Program-made: the position numbers and the translations under genes
Part shown: positions 27,711 through 40,300 of the stretch, in pieces
Layout: each line of letters begins with the position of its first letter
Position numbering within the stretch: the stretch's first letter is position 1
Origin: Ricordea florida
Taxonomy: Eukaryota; Cnidaria; Anthozoa; Corallimorpharia; Ricordeidae
Length of the DNA: 64,000 nucleotides
Reading direction: 5' to 3'
Assembly (NCBI GenBank): GCA_949710005.1
Contig: OX453273.1
Span: 41,058,162-41,122,161 of the forward strand
The notes under the pieces: generated by a model
Database searches by the model: none
Seen by the model: only the letters and a program-made list of their open reading frames with translations
Told to the model about the DNA's origin: nothing

Positions 27711-28489
27711 TAAAAGTAATACCCCAGTCGAACTATTGAATATTTTTACACCTGCATCAGAGATTAAAAATAAAAACTTCTGTGAGCCATCAGAACGCAC
27801 TAATTATGGCTTGTCTGCATTTAAATTCTCCGCGGTATTTTTTTTTTTACTAGTGTTCTCTGGTACTTATTGCTTTGCTATGCACATAGGGGTAGAAATC
27901 CATAAGGTTTGAAACGTGTACTGAACTCGAGTTCACAGCTTAAAAGTCCAGATTCAATATTTCCCAAGTACCACATCTTTAAACTGTTTGCCCCAGTCTT
28001 TGAGCTTGCTGTCACTGATTGGTTTATTTGGTTTCTCTGGCTTTCCAAATATGGTATTAGTAGATTGAATTTGGACAAGCTGCGGTTGAAGACATTCAAA
28101 GGCAGTTGCACATTTCAAGTCTTACATTGTTACATTCTATTTCACATTCACATCAAAGCAAGCACTGTGACCATTGCTGTAAGGCTCAGACGAAATAAGA
28201 ACTCTTCGCAATTTTTAACTTTCTTTGCTAGTATTCCTCAAACAAAATAGTAGCTGTCCTCATTAAACTTTGCAGTTTACCGACTTCCTCGTGAAGATGT
28301 GACACTCGTACTGGACACAGATTAACAGAGTTTATTACTGTTATTGTAAATCCCTTTATTCGAACAACGTTAATAAACCTTACATTATAATTACAAACGA
28401 GACAGTTTTTGACAATCCTTCATTTATCCTGTTACAAAAGACACAGGTTCACAATTAACCCTCGTAGACTAAACGATAAAAATTCCAAT

Positions 28490-28925
28490 AACCGTTAGCC
28501 ATGTCGGCTGGTAGAGGCTGCCATGTGTTTTTTTGTTGTTTCATTCTTTTGTTTTTTCTTCTTTTCTTTTTCAGGTACCCTCTTGAATTAACCCGGGAAT
28601 CGTTCCATGAAGACCTAGCGAACGTTTCCTAAAGGTTCCTTCACTTTTCAGGGCGATTTCGGGAACAAGAACTCGCATTGCAATCTTGATGGTGCCTGAT
28701 GAGAAACCTATATGCATGGAATATTCGTATGAGCCAGAAAAGCATTTTTACCTGTTAACAAAAAAATACTCAGCAGTCCCCTCTTCCGTAAATTATCAGA
28801 AATCGCCTAGGCTCCGAGCGGACATAAGTTTGGAGTGTTCATCCAGTTTCAACCGTATTTCTCCCTCATCTGTAAAGAGGCCAAATGATCAGCCAATTAA
28901 AAAGTGCACCGTGAAAGCTTGCAAC
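28490..28925. repeat. Dispersed repeat, copy 2 (partner at 4662-5216)
   Basis: It contains the T-rich tract, CAGGTACCCTCTTG, then GATTTCGGGAACAAGAACTC and GGCTCCGAGCGGACATAAGT, in the same order as at 4662-5216. Divergence is modest. No protein is recognised. Confidence 0.65.
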
Positions 28926-29004
28926 CCAACCTCGTTCCCAGGGTATATTCCCTGGCTTTGGGGTGGGGCGGGAAAAGACCCTGGGAACGAGGTTGCTTGC
29001 AACC

Positions 29005-29221
29005 TGTTAGATTAGGATTGCATTTCCACGTGAACTGTCTCGTTATCGGAATTTTGATTGACATTTAGGAAATGCCCTCTTTTTAGGATTAAGTTTCACC
29101 TTTATGTTTTTCGACTCTCTCTCTCGGAATGTAGTTCGTGTTTCGGATCATTATTAAACGGTACGGTTTACCAGGGAAAAGGTCTGGAAGTTTTCTTTTG
29201 CGATTATTTTTCACTCTAACA
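29005..29221 (+). repeat. 5' LTR of BEL/Pao-like element
   Basis: It starts TGTTAGATTAGG and ends CACTCTAACA, so the ends are the short inverted pair TGTTAGA/TCTAACA expected of an LTR. A primer-binding-site-like TGGTGCCGAGACCCGGGA follows at 29225. No second LTR is seen in the window. Confidence 0.7.
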
Positions 29222-29224
29222 TTT

Positions 29225-29242
29225 TGGTGCCGAGACCCGGGA
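29225..29242 (+). other. Primer binding site of LTR element
   Basis: TGGTGCCGAGACCCGGGA lies three bases after the LTR end and is the kind of tRNA-3'-end complement typical of LTR elements. Confidence 0.6.
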
Positions 29243-29286
29243 ACCTCAGAAGAAATGGAGTGATACGAGGTTCACAACTTGAGAGG

Positions 29287-29855
29287 AATGTCGGATTTAA
29301 AGAAGAAAATAAGGGTGAGGGCCGGTCATAAAGCCTATGTGACCAAAACTATATCAGAGGTAGGGAAAGTTATCGGTTGTGGCGGTGAAGTTGATTTGAG
29401 AAAGTTAAGGTCTCTACAGTCAATTCTGCGGGACAAGCTCACTGAAATCAAAGCTCTGGATCGTGAGATCGTCGAAGAATCGGGAGAGGAAAACATTGAT
29501 AAAGAGGTGGCAGACAGCTGCGAATTCGCGACTTGTATTTACGATTGCATTGAGGATATTGAGGTCGTCTTTCGGGAAAACGAGTGTGTGGGAAAAGAAA
29601 GTCCGGCGGCAACACCCCAATTTTCTGCTCATGGGTCCTCAACAAATCAACAGGTAACGCAAGGGCAGGTCAAGCTCCCCAAACTGAAATTGAAAAAGTT
29701 CTATGGCAACCCAGTGGAATGGTCGCCGTTTTGGGACTCGTTTAACTCAGCTGTGCATCAAAACCCTAGGTTGAGCGAAGTAGAAAAATTCAACTATTTA
29801 AAGTCTCTACTCCAAGGTCAACAGGAGAAAACTACAAGGAGGCGATCCGCCTGTT
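29287..29855 (+). pseudogene. BEL/Pao gag N-terminal part, frameshifted
   Basis: From the ATG at 29287 (MSDLKKKIRVRAGHKAYVTK) runs a helical N-terminal region and then the gag core KLPKLKLKKFYGNPVEWSPF…LSEVEKFNYLKSLLQGQ. BEL/Pao gag (DUF1759-like) continues with a conserved block before ENYKEAIRLL. Here that block is missing and the frame changes near 29818, ending at TGA 29855. So a small deletion with frameshift inactivates the polyprotein. The continuation is at 29854 in another frame. Confidence 0.75.
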
Positions 29856-31440
29856 GACAGATCGGTATGGAAATAAGCAAGTCTTGATATCTGCACACAT
29901 GGAAGGCTTATTGAAACTGCCAGCGACCACGTCAATTAATGAAACCAAGAAATTGAGAGACATTTACGACAAACTTGAATCTCACGTACGAAGTCTCCAC
30001 AATATCGGCATTAACTCAGAGACGTACGGAAGCTTTCTTTCTCCTGTGATCATGTCGAAGATTCCAGAAGAGTTGAGAATCGCGATCACGAGAGATCTTT
30101 CAACAGAGGAATGGGATTTGGAGCCTATGTTAGAGATTTTTCGAAAGGAATTACAAATACGCGAGAAGTGTCAATTTATTCCGGGACATGTCAGCACCCG
30201 AGAGCCCCGAACTAATTATCTGCCCAAGCGACACGCAACCTTTGAGCCATCATCGACGACATCTGCCCTCTTCACAGACGGAATCCCTCAGGTACAACGG
30301 AGTTCTTGGTGTACGTATTGTAAAGGCCCATATCCCTCTTCGAATTGCACTGTGATGACCAATGTTGCAGCCCGGAAGCAGTTTATTCGACAGAAAGGCA
30401 AGTGTTTTATATGTTTACGCTCCGGTCACGTGGCGCGTCGATGTGTTAATGGAAAAAGCTGTCATCTCTGCGGTCAGAAGGGTCATCATCCTTCCCTATG
30501 CGAGTCACTGGGGATATCAAACCGTAGCGTTCAACAATGGAAGGCCAGTGGCGAGGAAAGTCGAGAAACTCCGAATCTACCAGCCCATACTTCAACTACA
30601 AATATGTTCATCGGTGCAAAAAACAGCGTTCTCCTCCAAACGGCCAGAGCAAACATCTACAAACCAGATGATAATGAGACTCCTGTCAACGCAAGGCTAA
30701 TCTTTGACAGCTGTAGTCAAAGAAGTTACGTCACAGAGAGCCTACAGAGATTTCTCAATTTGCCAGTTTTGGGACGGGATACGCTACTCATTAAGACGTT
30801 TGGAGAGCCAATAGCAAAGCTAAGAGAGTGCGATATTGTGCAGTTGGCAGTAGAGTCAAAAGACGGAATGAAGATTTACATCTCCGCGTATGTAGTACCC
30901 TTAATTTGTACGCCAGTGAGCAATCAAATGGTGGAATTCACGCAGACGCACTACCAGCATCTACAGAGTTTAGAATTGGCAGATAGCACGCAAGGTACTG
31001 ACGAGCTAAGCATCGACCTCTTAATCGGAGCCGATTTCTATTGGCAGTTCGTCACCGGAATCACTGTTCGTGGTCAAGAACCAGGCCCCGTGGCGTTATC
31101 TACCAGACTCGGCTATATCTTATCTGGTCCAGTTGGAATTTCGCCTTCGAGTCCTGAAAATTCTATAGTCAACTTCACGGAGACCCATGTCCTTGAGATT
31201 TGCACCTCTGTATATGATGAGAAGATAGCCCTTGATCAGCAGGTGAGACGGTTTTGGGATTTAGAGACTTTAGGGATCAAACAAGAAGAACCAACTGTCT
31301 ATGAGAAGTTCATCGCAAATATTAAGCATAATGGGGATAGGTACGAGGTCAAGTTGCCCTTCAAGGAATTCCACCCAATTCTACCAGACAACTATCAGCT
31401 AAGCAAGAGAAGGATGGAAACACTCTTAAGAAGACTCTCT
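29830..31440 (+). pseudogene. BEL/Pao gag C-terminus, zinc knuckles and protease, 3'-truncated
   Basis: The frame resumes (ENYKEAIRLLTDRYGNKQ; the first ATG is at 29854) and continues to two CCHC knuckles (CFICLRSGHVARRC and CHLCGQKGHHPSLC, near 30400-30500). A BEL-type aspartic protease follows, with the catalytic region reading IFDSCSQRSYV; the usual Gly after DS is replaced by Cys. It then enters the start of the polymerase (FHPILPDNYQLSKRRMETLL) and stops matching at about 31440, where it fuses to antisense sequence of a membrane-protein gene copy. RT, RNase H, integrase and the 3' LTR are absent. Confidence 0.75.
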
Positions 31441-32140
31441 TCCAATAACAACTTTTTGTCCGAGACGTTCTTTACCGAGAAGTTGATAGTAGGCGATGTG
31501 TGTCAAAAGCGTGAAGCTGCTCATCAACATCAAGAGAACACCGATTGTGCACCAAGTGATGAACGGAAAGCCATTGCAAGCCTTACAGAAGGCCGAGCAT
31601 GGAAATATCAAATTAAAGACTACTGGCACTATAACGAAGATCGAATAAAGAAGATTGTCTTTTAAGCGAACGAGAAGACATATGAGCCAAGAGCTGTACA
31701 CAATCCCAGCAAGGACTAATAACTTCCCAATGCGAAGGAGCCAGTTACGCCAGGACTCCTTTGAGCAACGATGGCAACAATCGCTGCATTGACTGTTGCA
31801 TCCACAGCATGAAATTCCTTCCTGTTGGCTGTTTTGCGCTAATTGTTCAGTTGAGTTTGTCATATTTCACTCCGGCGGTGAGCAAAAAAGCCAGTTTCAC
31901 TCCAACAACCGTTTCTCTTTTTCTAAAAAACGCATTAGATAGCAAGGAATACGATTGACTGGAAAATGACGCCTCGCTTTCTGTTTCCAAGAAATTATAC
32001 ACCTCGAATTCTCTCCTTTTGAAGGAACGCAAACGTTGCAAGATTTTGCGTATTTCTTCTTGAATTTCACTTCTGATCACAAAACGTATACAAGAAACTT
32101 TACAAAGTTTAAAAGTGAGTTTCCTGTTATTTGGAATCAT
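31440..32140 (-). pseudogene. Broken paralogue of the membrane protein at 7829-8830
   Basis: The minus strand reads MTNSTEQ (31863)…CNSQCSDCCHRCSKESWRN, then WLLRIGKLLVLAGIVYSSWL, VFNLIFPC and FTLLTHIAYYQLLGKERLG, parallel to the intact gene (SDCCDCCSKTCWRRC, SFTLLTRVAYYQLLGSEFLG). It stops at about 31440 where retrotransposon sequence begins, so the last four membrane segments are lost. An upstream frame (32140-31847; LQRLRSFKRREFEVYNF) matches the region upstream of the intact gene but is in another frame. Confidence 0.7.
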
Positions 32141-33070
32141 TTTCTTGCCAAAGGGTAGTACTTGTAGCAGTAACCTAATAATTCAGAATGATTGACAATG
32201 TGCAAGGTAATTGAATATTTAACAATTATTCGTAGAAGTCGTGGTCAAAAGGGCAAAATATTTACCAAGCTGCGAAGCAGCGAGTTAATATATTCCTAAG
32301 GCCACTATTCACAGAAGAAAATGAAGGCTTGCCCGATTCCAGATGAGCGAACTAAAACTGAACGCAGAGCGGAAAGACCAGCTAGAGGACTATTACGTGA
32401 GGATGGGACATTGCAGAGAAATGCGATTACAGCGTACACGAAGTCATTCGAGACCACTTGATTCGCACCATACGTCACAAATAACGCAGCAAACTATTGG
32501 CTGGAAGTCACGCTTATGGCTCCACAAGCGACCCTCCTTTGTATGGCGAGAAGCGGTGCGTGACGAGTCAAGCAACTGTGGTAGTGTTTGTTTTACTATA
32601 TTTTCATCTATGGATCCATGTCCCTCCTACAGTGTGGTTCTACCTTTTTCACTTGTGGATCAAACCATGCAGTGTGACCATTATTTGTAAAGCTACTGAA
32701 CAGTACTGTACTGTGGTACTGTTTGTTTTACTATACAGTGTGGTTCTAACTTTTTCACTTGTGGATTAAACCATGCAGTGTGACCATTCTTTGGAAACCT
32801 ACTGAACAGTACTGTACTGTGGTACTGATTGCTCGACTATTTCATGTTCTGATCAAAGAATGCATTGTGGCCACTGTTAGAAGGTCACTTAACATCTTTG
32901 CAATACTACTTGTTTCTTTTGTATGCTTATTCCTCAAAAAAAAAATCGTAGGTGATCTCATAAAAACGTTTATTTCCTTTTAGGTGAATATTTGGCTCAC
33001 AGGACACAGATTAACTGCAAATTTTATCACTGTTATTATACTGAAATCCCTTTACTCGAAGAACTTAACA
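32141..33070. repeat. Repeat-rich intergenic with 106-bp tandem repeat
   Basis: At about 32589-32835, GTGGATCAAACCATGCAGTG and surrounding text recur with a 106-bp offset (GTGGATTAAACCATGCAGTG), two to three copies. Related phrases occur near 26195 and 28150. No gene is seen. Confidence 0.6.
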
Positions 33071-35560
33071 CTTATTACTGGGTTGCCATGGCAATGGCAA
33101 TCCAGTATTAAAATGGGGTTGGGTTTTTTTTCTCCGTGAGAAATTGCAATTCTTGCGCAATATTGCCTATATAAGGCTTAGCAAAGACGCCGCCGCTGTG
33201 TGATTGGCTCGGCATGGACATCGCCATAACAACCTGATTGAAGTAAGCACGACCGTGAAGAGAACGTGAAAAGTTTTATGTGGACTCCATTCGCCTAAGT
33301 GTTTTTCTTGTGTAGAGCTGCTCTCTTTTCGAGCTGTTAACTCGATTTATTCACTAAATGACTTTATTAGTGTCTATGTTTGCTATTCCTGGATGTGTTT
33401 TCGTGCGGGAGAGTGTTTTGTTCTTTAAACGTTGAGGTCTGTGGTGTTAGCGATTCCCTCGGTGAAAGGATTCACATCTTTTCTGTTGGAAATGTACAGC
33501 TTATTTTTAAGAATTGGTTCACGCTTAGCAGACCACGTCCATCGAGTTCATGAGTCGATCCACGCGGGAAGTTTGGAAAGCAAGAGTGTGGCTCGCTGTG
33601 ACATCACGGTATTATTTTGAATCCGAGATAACAAGCTGGTTACGCACGTCAAAATACGATACTTCGTCTTAACTTGACTTCTAAAAGCGATCAAATCGAA
33701 AACATCGGGGGAAGCATTCTCATAAAGTGTTCATTTATATTTATAGCGTTGGATCCTCTATACTGTACAAAAACTACAAAACCCGATATATAATCAACTG
33801 GAGTAAAAACAGTCCGGTGGTATGCAGCTTCATTGAATTTCAAAATCATTATTTGCGACAACACCGAAACCGGCACATACCCACCAATTTAAGGAACTTA
33901 TCTATTTCTGGTGAACTTCACGCTTTCAAATAAAATGTTGAACCTCGAAAACGGGTCAGAGGAAGGGAAGATGCCAAGTATTCACGGCTGGGTTTGTGCT
34001 GTCGTGTCACGTTTCAGGTTTCACTTTCCCCATAAAATAAAACACGTTCGTCAATGTTTACCACAAATTTGTCAATTCTACAACGGCATCTCCATTTTAA
34101 ATATCGGTTTCCAGATAAAGCCTCGGGAATGACGGATTACCTTTCATGAACGTTGAAAAACTAGACGCTTTCGGGAGCGTTCACTCGGGCTACATTTTAT
34201 AATACGGCTAAACGTGAATGTCAGTTTACGCGTTTTGTATATATTGTATACTATATGGCTGGTTCCACGACCGCAAAAAACCAACTAGACTGTATATCGC
34301 ACCGCAATTCTTGTCGACGTCGTGTTTAACCTGAGCGATTTTATCGGAAAGATGTCTAAGGTTTAACAGAAATTTCAGTAATAATTGTGTTTGTTTACTT
34401 ATCCGATTAATGTTGAGCAATCAGCTTTCTTGGTTCCCACGGTAGAAAAACAATTGTGAAACCTGATGCCAGTTATCGAAGGTGAAAAAGCGATATGTGG
34501 GAAAAACAACAATATTACACCTCAATCGGATATACTATTCTTCCGATTTAGCCTTTTTGGCCCTGTTCCCGCTAATTCTTTCCACACGAACACGCAGGCA
34601 AGAAAAAAAGTTGAGTTTGGATAAGAAAAGAATCCAGACATGGTTTTGAAAAGAGGCCCGAGGGAATGCGGAATGACAAAGATAGTCTCCGAGTTAATAG
34701 CTTTGTTAGCCGTTTTGCGGTCATAATTACCAAGAACTTTATTATAAACAAACAACAAGTTAAATAGATTTTAGAAACAGTCTTAAATAACATTGTGTCT
34801 AGCAATCCTTTGTAACGTCAACCGTTTCACCTGCAAGCGTAATCTAACTTTGAGCGTTATCAAGCTTTTGTTGTCAAGTCTTTGTCTTACAACTACTTTC
34901 CACGCGACCACGCATGAGACAGACCGTAATTGAGAAAACTTCATCCAAAAATGTTACCAAAATTTAAATTAGATGAAAAAGATCCCTTATATAACCTCCT
35001 TTATTCGCCTAATGTTGTCTTGAACAAATTGTTGACTCGAGGCATCCAACGACGCGTCTGTCCTGTCGCTGTAAAAAATTCGTGTATTAACTTCAGCTTT
35101 TGGATCCCAATGACAACAGTAGCTGACAATACAGCAGTTAGTAGTACTCATGTGCATAACATTGGCTTTCAAAGATAGTTCAGAGTTTATCGCAGCTTCA
35201 TAGTTTGCTTTCATGGCTATCATTTAGTTCTCTTTGAGTTCGCGGAACGACGTGGCCGAAAAGTGCTCACTGTTGTAGTTTTGGGTAGGTCTACCGCGAA
35301 CGGCGTCTGCGTTTGTAAAAGCGATGTGAGCATTCCAAGGAGAAACCCGAACAAAAGCAGGGCACACATCTTTCGCATCCAACATCGACGGTGCAATAAC
35401 TTGATGACCCCGTGCGCAGCTTTGTTTTCATAATAGCAATACCCAAAGGCCTCTGCGGGTAGTCCGATTTGCGACGTTGTCGATAGACTGATAGACCGAA
35501 AAGGTAAACCTAGACTCGGGCTACCTGTGGTAGTAGCCCGAGTAATGAGATATAATTTTT
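33071..35560. other. Unassigned intergenic stretch
   Basis: It begins with GGGTTGCCATGGCAATGGCA, text I associate with a widespread cnidarian repeat, and ends with a small hairpin (CGGGCTACCTGTGGTAGTAGCCCG, near 35517). Only short, unrecognised frames occur between them. It may be one large nonautonomous repeat. Confidence 0.3.
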
Positions 35561-35637
35561 AGAGCTTCACTCAATAGAGTGTACGAGCGAAAGATCTATA
35601 ACATATAAAATATAAAATATACCCTAACTAATCACGT

Positions 35638-35725
35638 GATTCTGGATGGTCTAATGGATAGCACTCCGGACTGCGGAGCATGATGGTCCGAGTTCAATCC
35701 CCAGTGAAGTATTCTTCACTTCACT
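35638..35725 (+). repeat. tRNA-derived SINE head
   Basis: TGGTCTAATGGATAGCACTC resembles an A box and GGTCCGAGTTCAATCCC a B box at the expected spacing. There is no clean cloverleaf acceptor pairing, and a T-rich tail follows, so this is a SINE or pseudo-tRNA rather than a working tRNA gene. Confidence 0.55.
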
Positions 35726-37290
35726 TTTTGTTCTTTTTTTAAACTGAATCGATTTTCTTTTCTTTTTTTCAAAGATACCCTTGTCTATATAGAATGTGAA
35801 GCTGTATGCAGGCCTTGGCTGCATATTTTTTAAATTGGTAAATGGAACACGAGATGGCAAAGCCCTACAGGCCTTTCTTGATTAAATTATTTGAATGAGT
35901 TCTGAAATCTAAAATTCTCCTTATGTGTCACCGAATGCATTCATGAGTTTGTTCATAGGAGCCTTTGATTAACTCCTTGAACACTTCTCTTATTGAACAC
36001 AACTGACACTGCAAACTAAATTGGATTGACAAAACAGTTTCAAAAAATTGAGCCGTTTGCATACTAAGGGTTCACAAAGGCAACCCAGTGAAGGCTTTTG
36101 AAGCCTCTTGTATTGTAATTACAAAGGAGACAGGTTTTGACAATCCTTTATTTATACAATTACAAAAGATACAGGGTTTGCACTTGACCCTCGTACACTA
36201 AATGATGAATTTCCCAATAACCGCAAACAATGAGAGCAGGAAGGCTACACGATCAACCACCAAACCTCCACCCATCACAATAAACAGATACACTCAATTT
36301 ATCTTCCCTTTAAAGCTACTGAATAAATAATCACTTACATTTTCTCACTAACTCCTGCATAAAAAATGTCTTAAATAGTACCTCTAAAGCATGCAGAATG
36401 CATCAATCCCAAGGCTAAATATATTAGATTTTATTTATTTGATAACAATAGACTCATTGGACCGTAGAGATTCTATTCCTAACAGCCCTGAACTGTCACT
36501 CGCGTGAAGCCATATCTTCTGGTGATCGTTCAAATGATTAAAGTTACCATCAATATTAAAAAAATCTATTTTTCAACGTACTCAGGATTTAAGCGCCTTC
36601 ACCGTCATCTCTCGTTTCTTAGCTTTTTTACCGGAGCTATTCTACAGGAAAAAAAAAATTAAATTTTGGGAGACACTTTAATTCCACAAGTGAAGCAAAT
36701 AACTAGGCAATAACACATGAAAGACAAGTTAATGACCTGTTAAGACTGCATGGAAGTGGAGTAAATAACTGGTCATTATCATTCCAATATTACGTCGATT
36801 CAGCCTCCTGTGGGACTTTAAGTCGCCGTAACTTTGGGCGACGTAAGCAAAATTGACAGAGAAAACATGGCGACTCAAGGCGCCTTAGGCAAAAATGACA
36901 AAAAAAAAAAAATGGCGACTCAAGGTGCCTTACACAACAATGACAGAAAAAACATGGCGAATTCAGCAAAGTTAATGCGACTTAAGGTCCCAGAGTAGGC
37001 CTAGGTCAGAGAACGAGTGAATTATCCCACGATGTTACACACAACAATTTATTAAACTATTATAATTAATTCCTACTTGAGCATGATAATAGAAAAAGGC
37101 GGGGAAAAAACACGTGTTCAGCGTTGAGGAAGATGATGATAAAGGACTGTGATTTTACTCATTGCTCGCTGCTTGTGAAATATCCGTCCTTACCACCTTC
37201 CAAAACAGTGAAATAAGCTGTGTGCAATGCATATAGTAATGATATCTTTACTGTATCTACGAATCAACTGACTCCACGTGCTGACTGCTC
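35726..37290. other. Intergenic / 3' flank of ACSBG-like gene
   Basis: A minisatellite of three roughly 55-bp units (ATGGCGACTCAAGGCGCCTT and variants) lies at about 36800-36990. Segments near 36110-36260 recall the repeats at 4200-4330 and 28380-28500. I see no gene. Confidence 0.45.
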
Positions 37291-37370
37291 TTAGGCGTCA
37301 TCATAGAAAGCATCGATTTTCTCCTTAAACATCTTTGCAACAATGGGTCGTCTCAGTTTCAATGTGGGCC
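37291..37370 (-). CDS. ACSBG: ACSBG-like exon 18 (stop codon)
   Basis: Encodes [20 protein letters not shown] and ends AFYDDA then TAA. Confidence 0.87.
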
Positions 37371-40300
37371 CTGCAATATAAAACAGAAATGGACAAAAGG
37401 GTTGCTTGAGGTTCGCGATGCAAAAAAAAGACTGCCCATTGTAATTTATGGACAAAAGTTACCACAGAAAGTTCGAAAAATTGTTACTAAAATTCAAAGT
37501 CTCGCTACAAACTAAAGGGTTTTCATTATCAGTATTAAACCCGCTGGCTGAAAAAAGCCGCCCTCTTCGACTAGCATGAACCGATTTTAATTTTGATTTA
37601 CAGTCATTATTGTTTACTTAAGCTAGTATAAATTAATTACTGGTGTACCTTTAAATTATCTCACTGCTGTAAATACTACATTTTTCTACGAGTTATTTTG
37701 ACTAATCTACGACACTACCCGCCTAGACTAGCTTATGCTATTTGTGGGTTAGTGAACCTTTTGTTACTTGCTAGGTAAATGTGCTTTTAATAAATTTGAT
37801 TTGATTCGAAGCCAATAAGAATGCAAAAAAGGGCGAGGCCAATATCCAGTCATCTTCACCGAAAGACCTTGGTCAATAAAGGATTTACTATATGAACATT
37901 TTGTTTGTAAAGGCACAGTAGTGTAGTGGTTAGCGTGTCGGACTTCCGAGCAGAAGGCTTGGAGTTCGAGCCCTGGTGCTAGCACTGTGTTGTTTCCTTA
38001 GACAAGCAACTCTAGTCCACACTGTCTCTCCACCCAGGCGTATAGATGGGTACCGTCAATACAATGCTGGGGGTGACCCTGCGATGGACTAGCATCCCAT
38101 ATTGACCAGAGTAAATCTTTCTCGATTCAATGTACCCATTTTTTCTCACTAGAGAAAAATATTTTCTCGTCATCATTTTACATGATATCATTGGCTTAGA
38201 AAATTTCCTTTTATCTTTCAACCATTCATAAACCCGAATTTCGATGTGTAATTTGCACTCTTTGAACTGGTGTTACACTTGAACTGCGCAGCTCTCAGCT
38301 AATCAGAATCGAGCATTTTTTCATGCATGTTATTAGGTAGAAAATATCGTGGAATTAAGGAGATTTTAGAATAGGAATTTTGGGAACAACGGTGATAAAT
38401 CAAGAAAGGCAAACAAGAAGTTGGAATTACTCACCTATCTCGCCACCATGAACGGAGAAATCGTTCTCCAAAATGCACCACTTTTGCACCTTGAAAAAAC
38501 AAAGAATAAATTGGACTGTTTTCATGTCTCAGGACTTAAACTTAAGAGAACAAGAAGACGCCTGAAGGCGTTTACGCGGGATGTGTTGGTTTGAAATTGC
38601 TGATGCAGTATGATTTTTTGCTGATTGTGCGATCATGGATATCCATGGTGCAATCCAACCTAACTTGCACGTGATTCGGAGTTACAGCCAATAAAAATCC
38701 CACAGTTTTTTCGGGACGGGCTCGGGATACGGGAAAGTTAAAAAACAAGGCAATTTTTGACTCCCAAGCGACGAAAGCAATGCGCTACCGAATTTTATAC
38801 GCTGGCTGATTACGTCATCCCGCGTAATAAAGCCGATTTGGAAAGAAACGTTTGCCAATAATGTAACAAGAAATAAAATAAAATCCACTCGTTAAAGCTG
38901 GTCTTACTGTATTTGGGAATATTGTCACGAATGAATCACAGTGGTACCAGCAGGCAACTAGAAAAATGTCAACACTTTAAAACACTCTGTAACATGTGTT
39001 TCTTATTTACCATTCTTATACGTTGAAGTCGCCTTGAGACAGCATTAAAGTGTCAGACGAAATTAAGCAGAAAAACGGCCAATATTTTTACCACTATTTT
39101 AAAGTTTCCTCATTGATTTGATACCCACCCTCTGTGCCCTAGACACAGCCCTGTTGTTGGCACTGTCGATGCCTTTTTGAATTGCGCTCATGATATTCTC
39201 GTCTTTGGTTTCCAGTATCTCGGACACTGTCTTGGCCTCGCTACCAACTGACTTACAGAAGTTGACAGCAATGTCGGTTAGGGTGTCTTGTGGTTCACCT
39301 GTATCGGGATCAACATGGACCTGTGCAACAAAGACAAGAGATCAGTCGTTAGAATATTTTACAATTATTACACGAAAAAGAGCTCATGTATGACGAAATT
39401 AAATGGAGGAACTGTTTTAATTTTTTTTATTCCTAGAAACCCTGGATTATACGAATCTGGAACTAGTTTGTACAACGGCAATTGACTTCATTGGTGTGCT
39501 TTGCAAAAAGAACCATGTTGTTGTGGAGCCGATGTATTGTTGCCGAGCCAACGCGCATAAACGCTCGTTCTTGAACATCTCTGTTATGTACTAGTACATG
39601 TCAAATTTCTTAGAGTTAGGAAAATAGTCGAATGTAAATCCACTAGACGCCATCTTGTGTTTACGTAACCTTTTACGTTGTATATGAACCATTCTAGTTT
39701 TCTCTTTGTAGCACGTGCAAATTTCGGGCTCATTTTCATCGCGTTTGACAACATGTCGACCATGTGAGCTCATTTAAACATAATGGCCACCACCTTTTTG
39801 GAATTGGCTACCACTTCAGGGCTCGACGTTGCGACCTGTGGGGTCGCCAATGCGACTAGATTTTATCCACTGGCGACTAAGTTTTCACGCCTGGTCGCCA
39901 GGCTGGCCCCAAGATTTTTTGATTTAGTTTTAAAATTTCTTATTGAGTTCAATACTCTGATACTTTCGTGTTCGCGTATTTAGCCGATGAAATCGTTTGT
40001 TGAGGCTTATTAAACGACCTTCAGTGTATTATATTCTATATTTTCTTGAAGATAATTTTGGCGACTAGAATACTTGTCCTGGCGACCAAAAATGAAAACT
40101 TGGAGGCCAGGTGGCCCCAAGATTTTTTTCTGAAAGTCGAGCCCTGCACTTTAAAACATTTAGGAGCCAAGTGGCTACCGGAAAGAGATGTTAATAGTAC
40201 GCCCTGACATACCAATGAAGCACTCTCAGTCTCGGCCAAAACTCACAGTACGAGGATTTCCCAGAATCTCCCGCACTATTCACCTCATAGGAGGTGAATA

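Noticed and set aside
35638-35725. Functional tRNA gene
   Set aside because: A and B boxes are present but the stems do not pair cleanly and a SINE-like tail follows.
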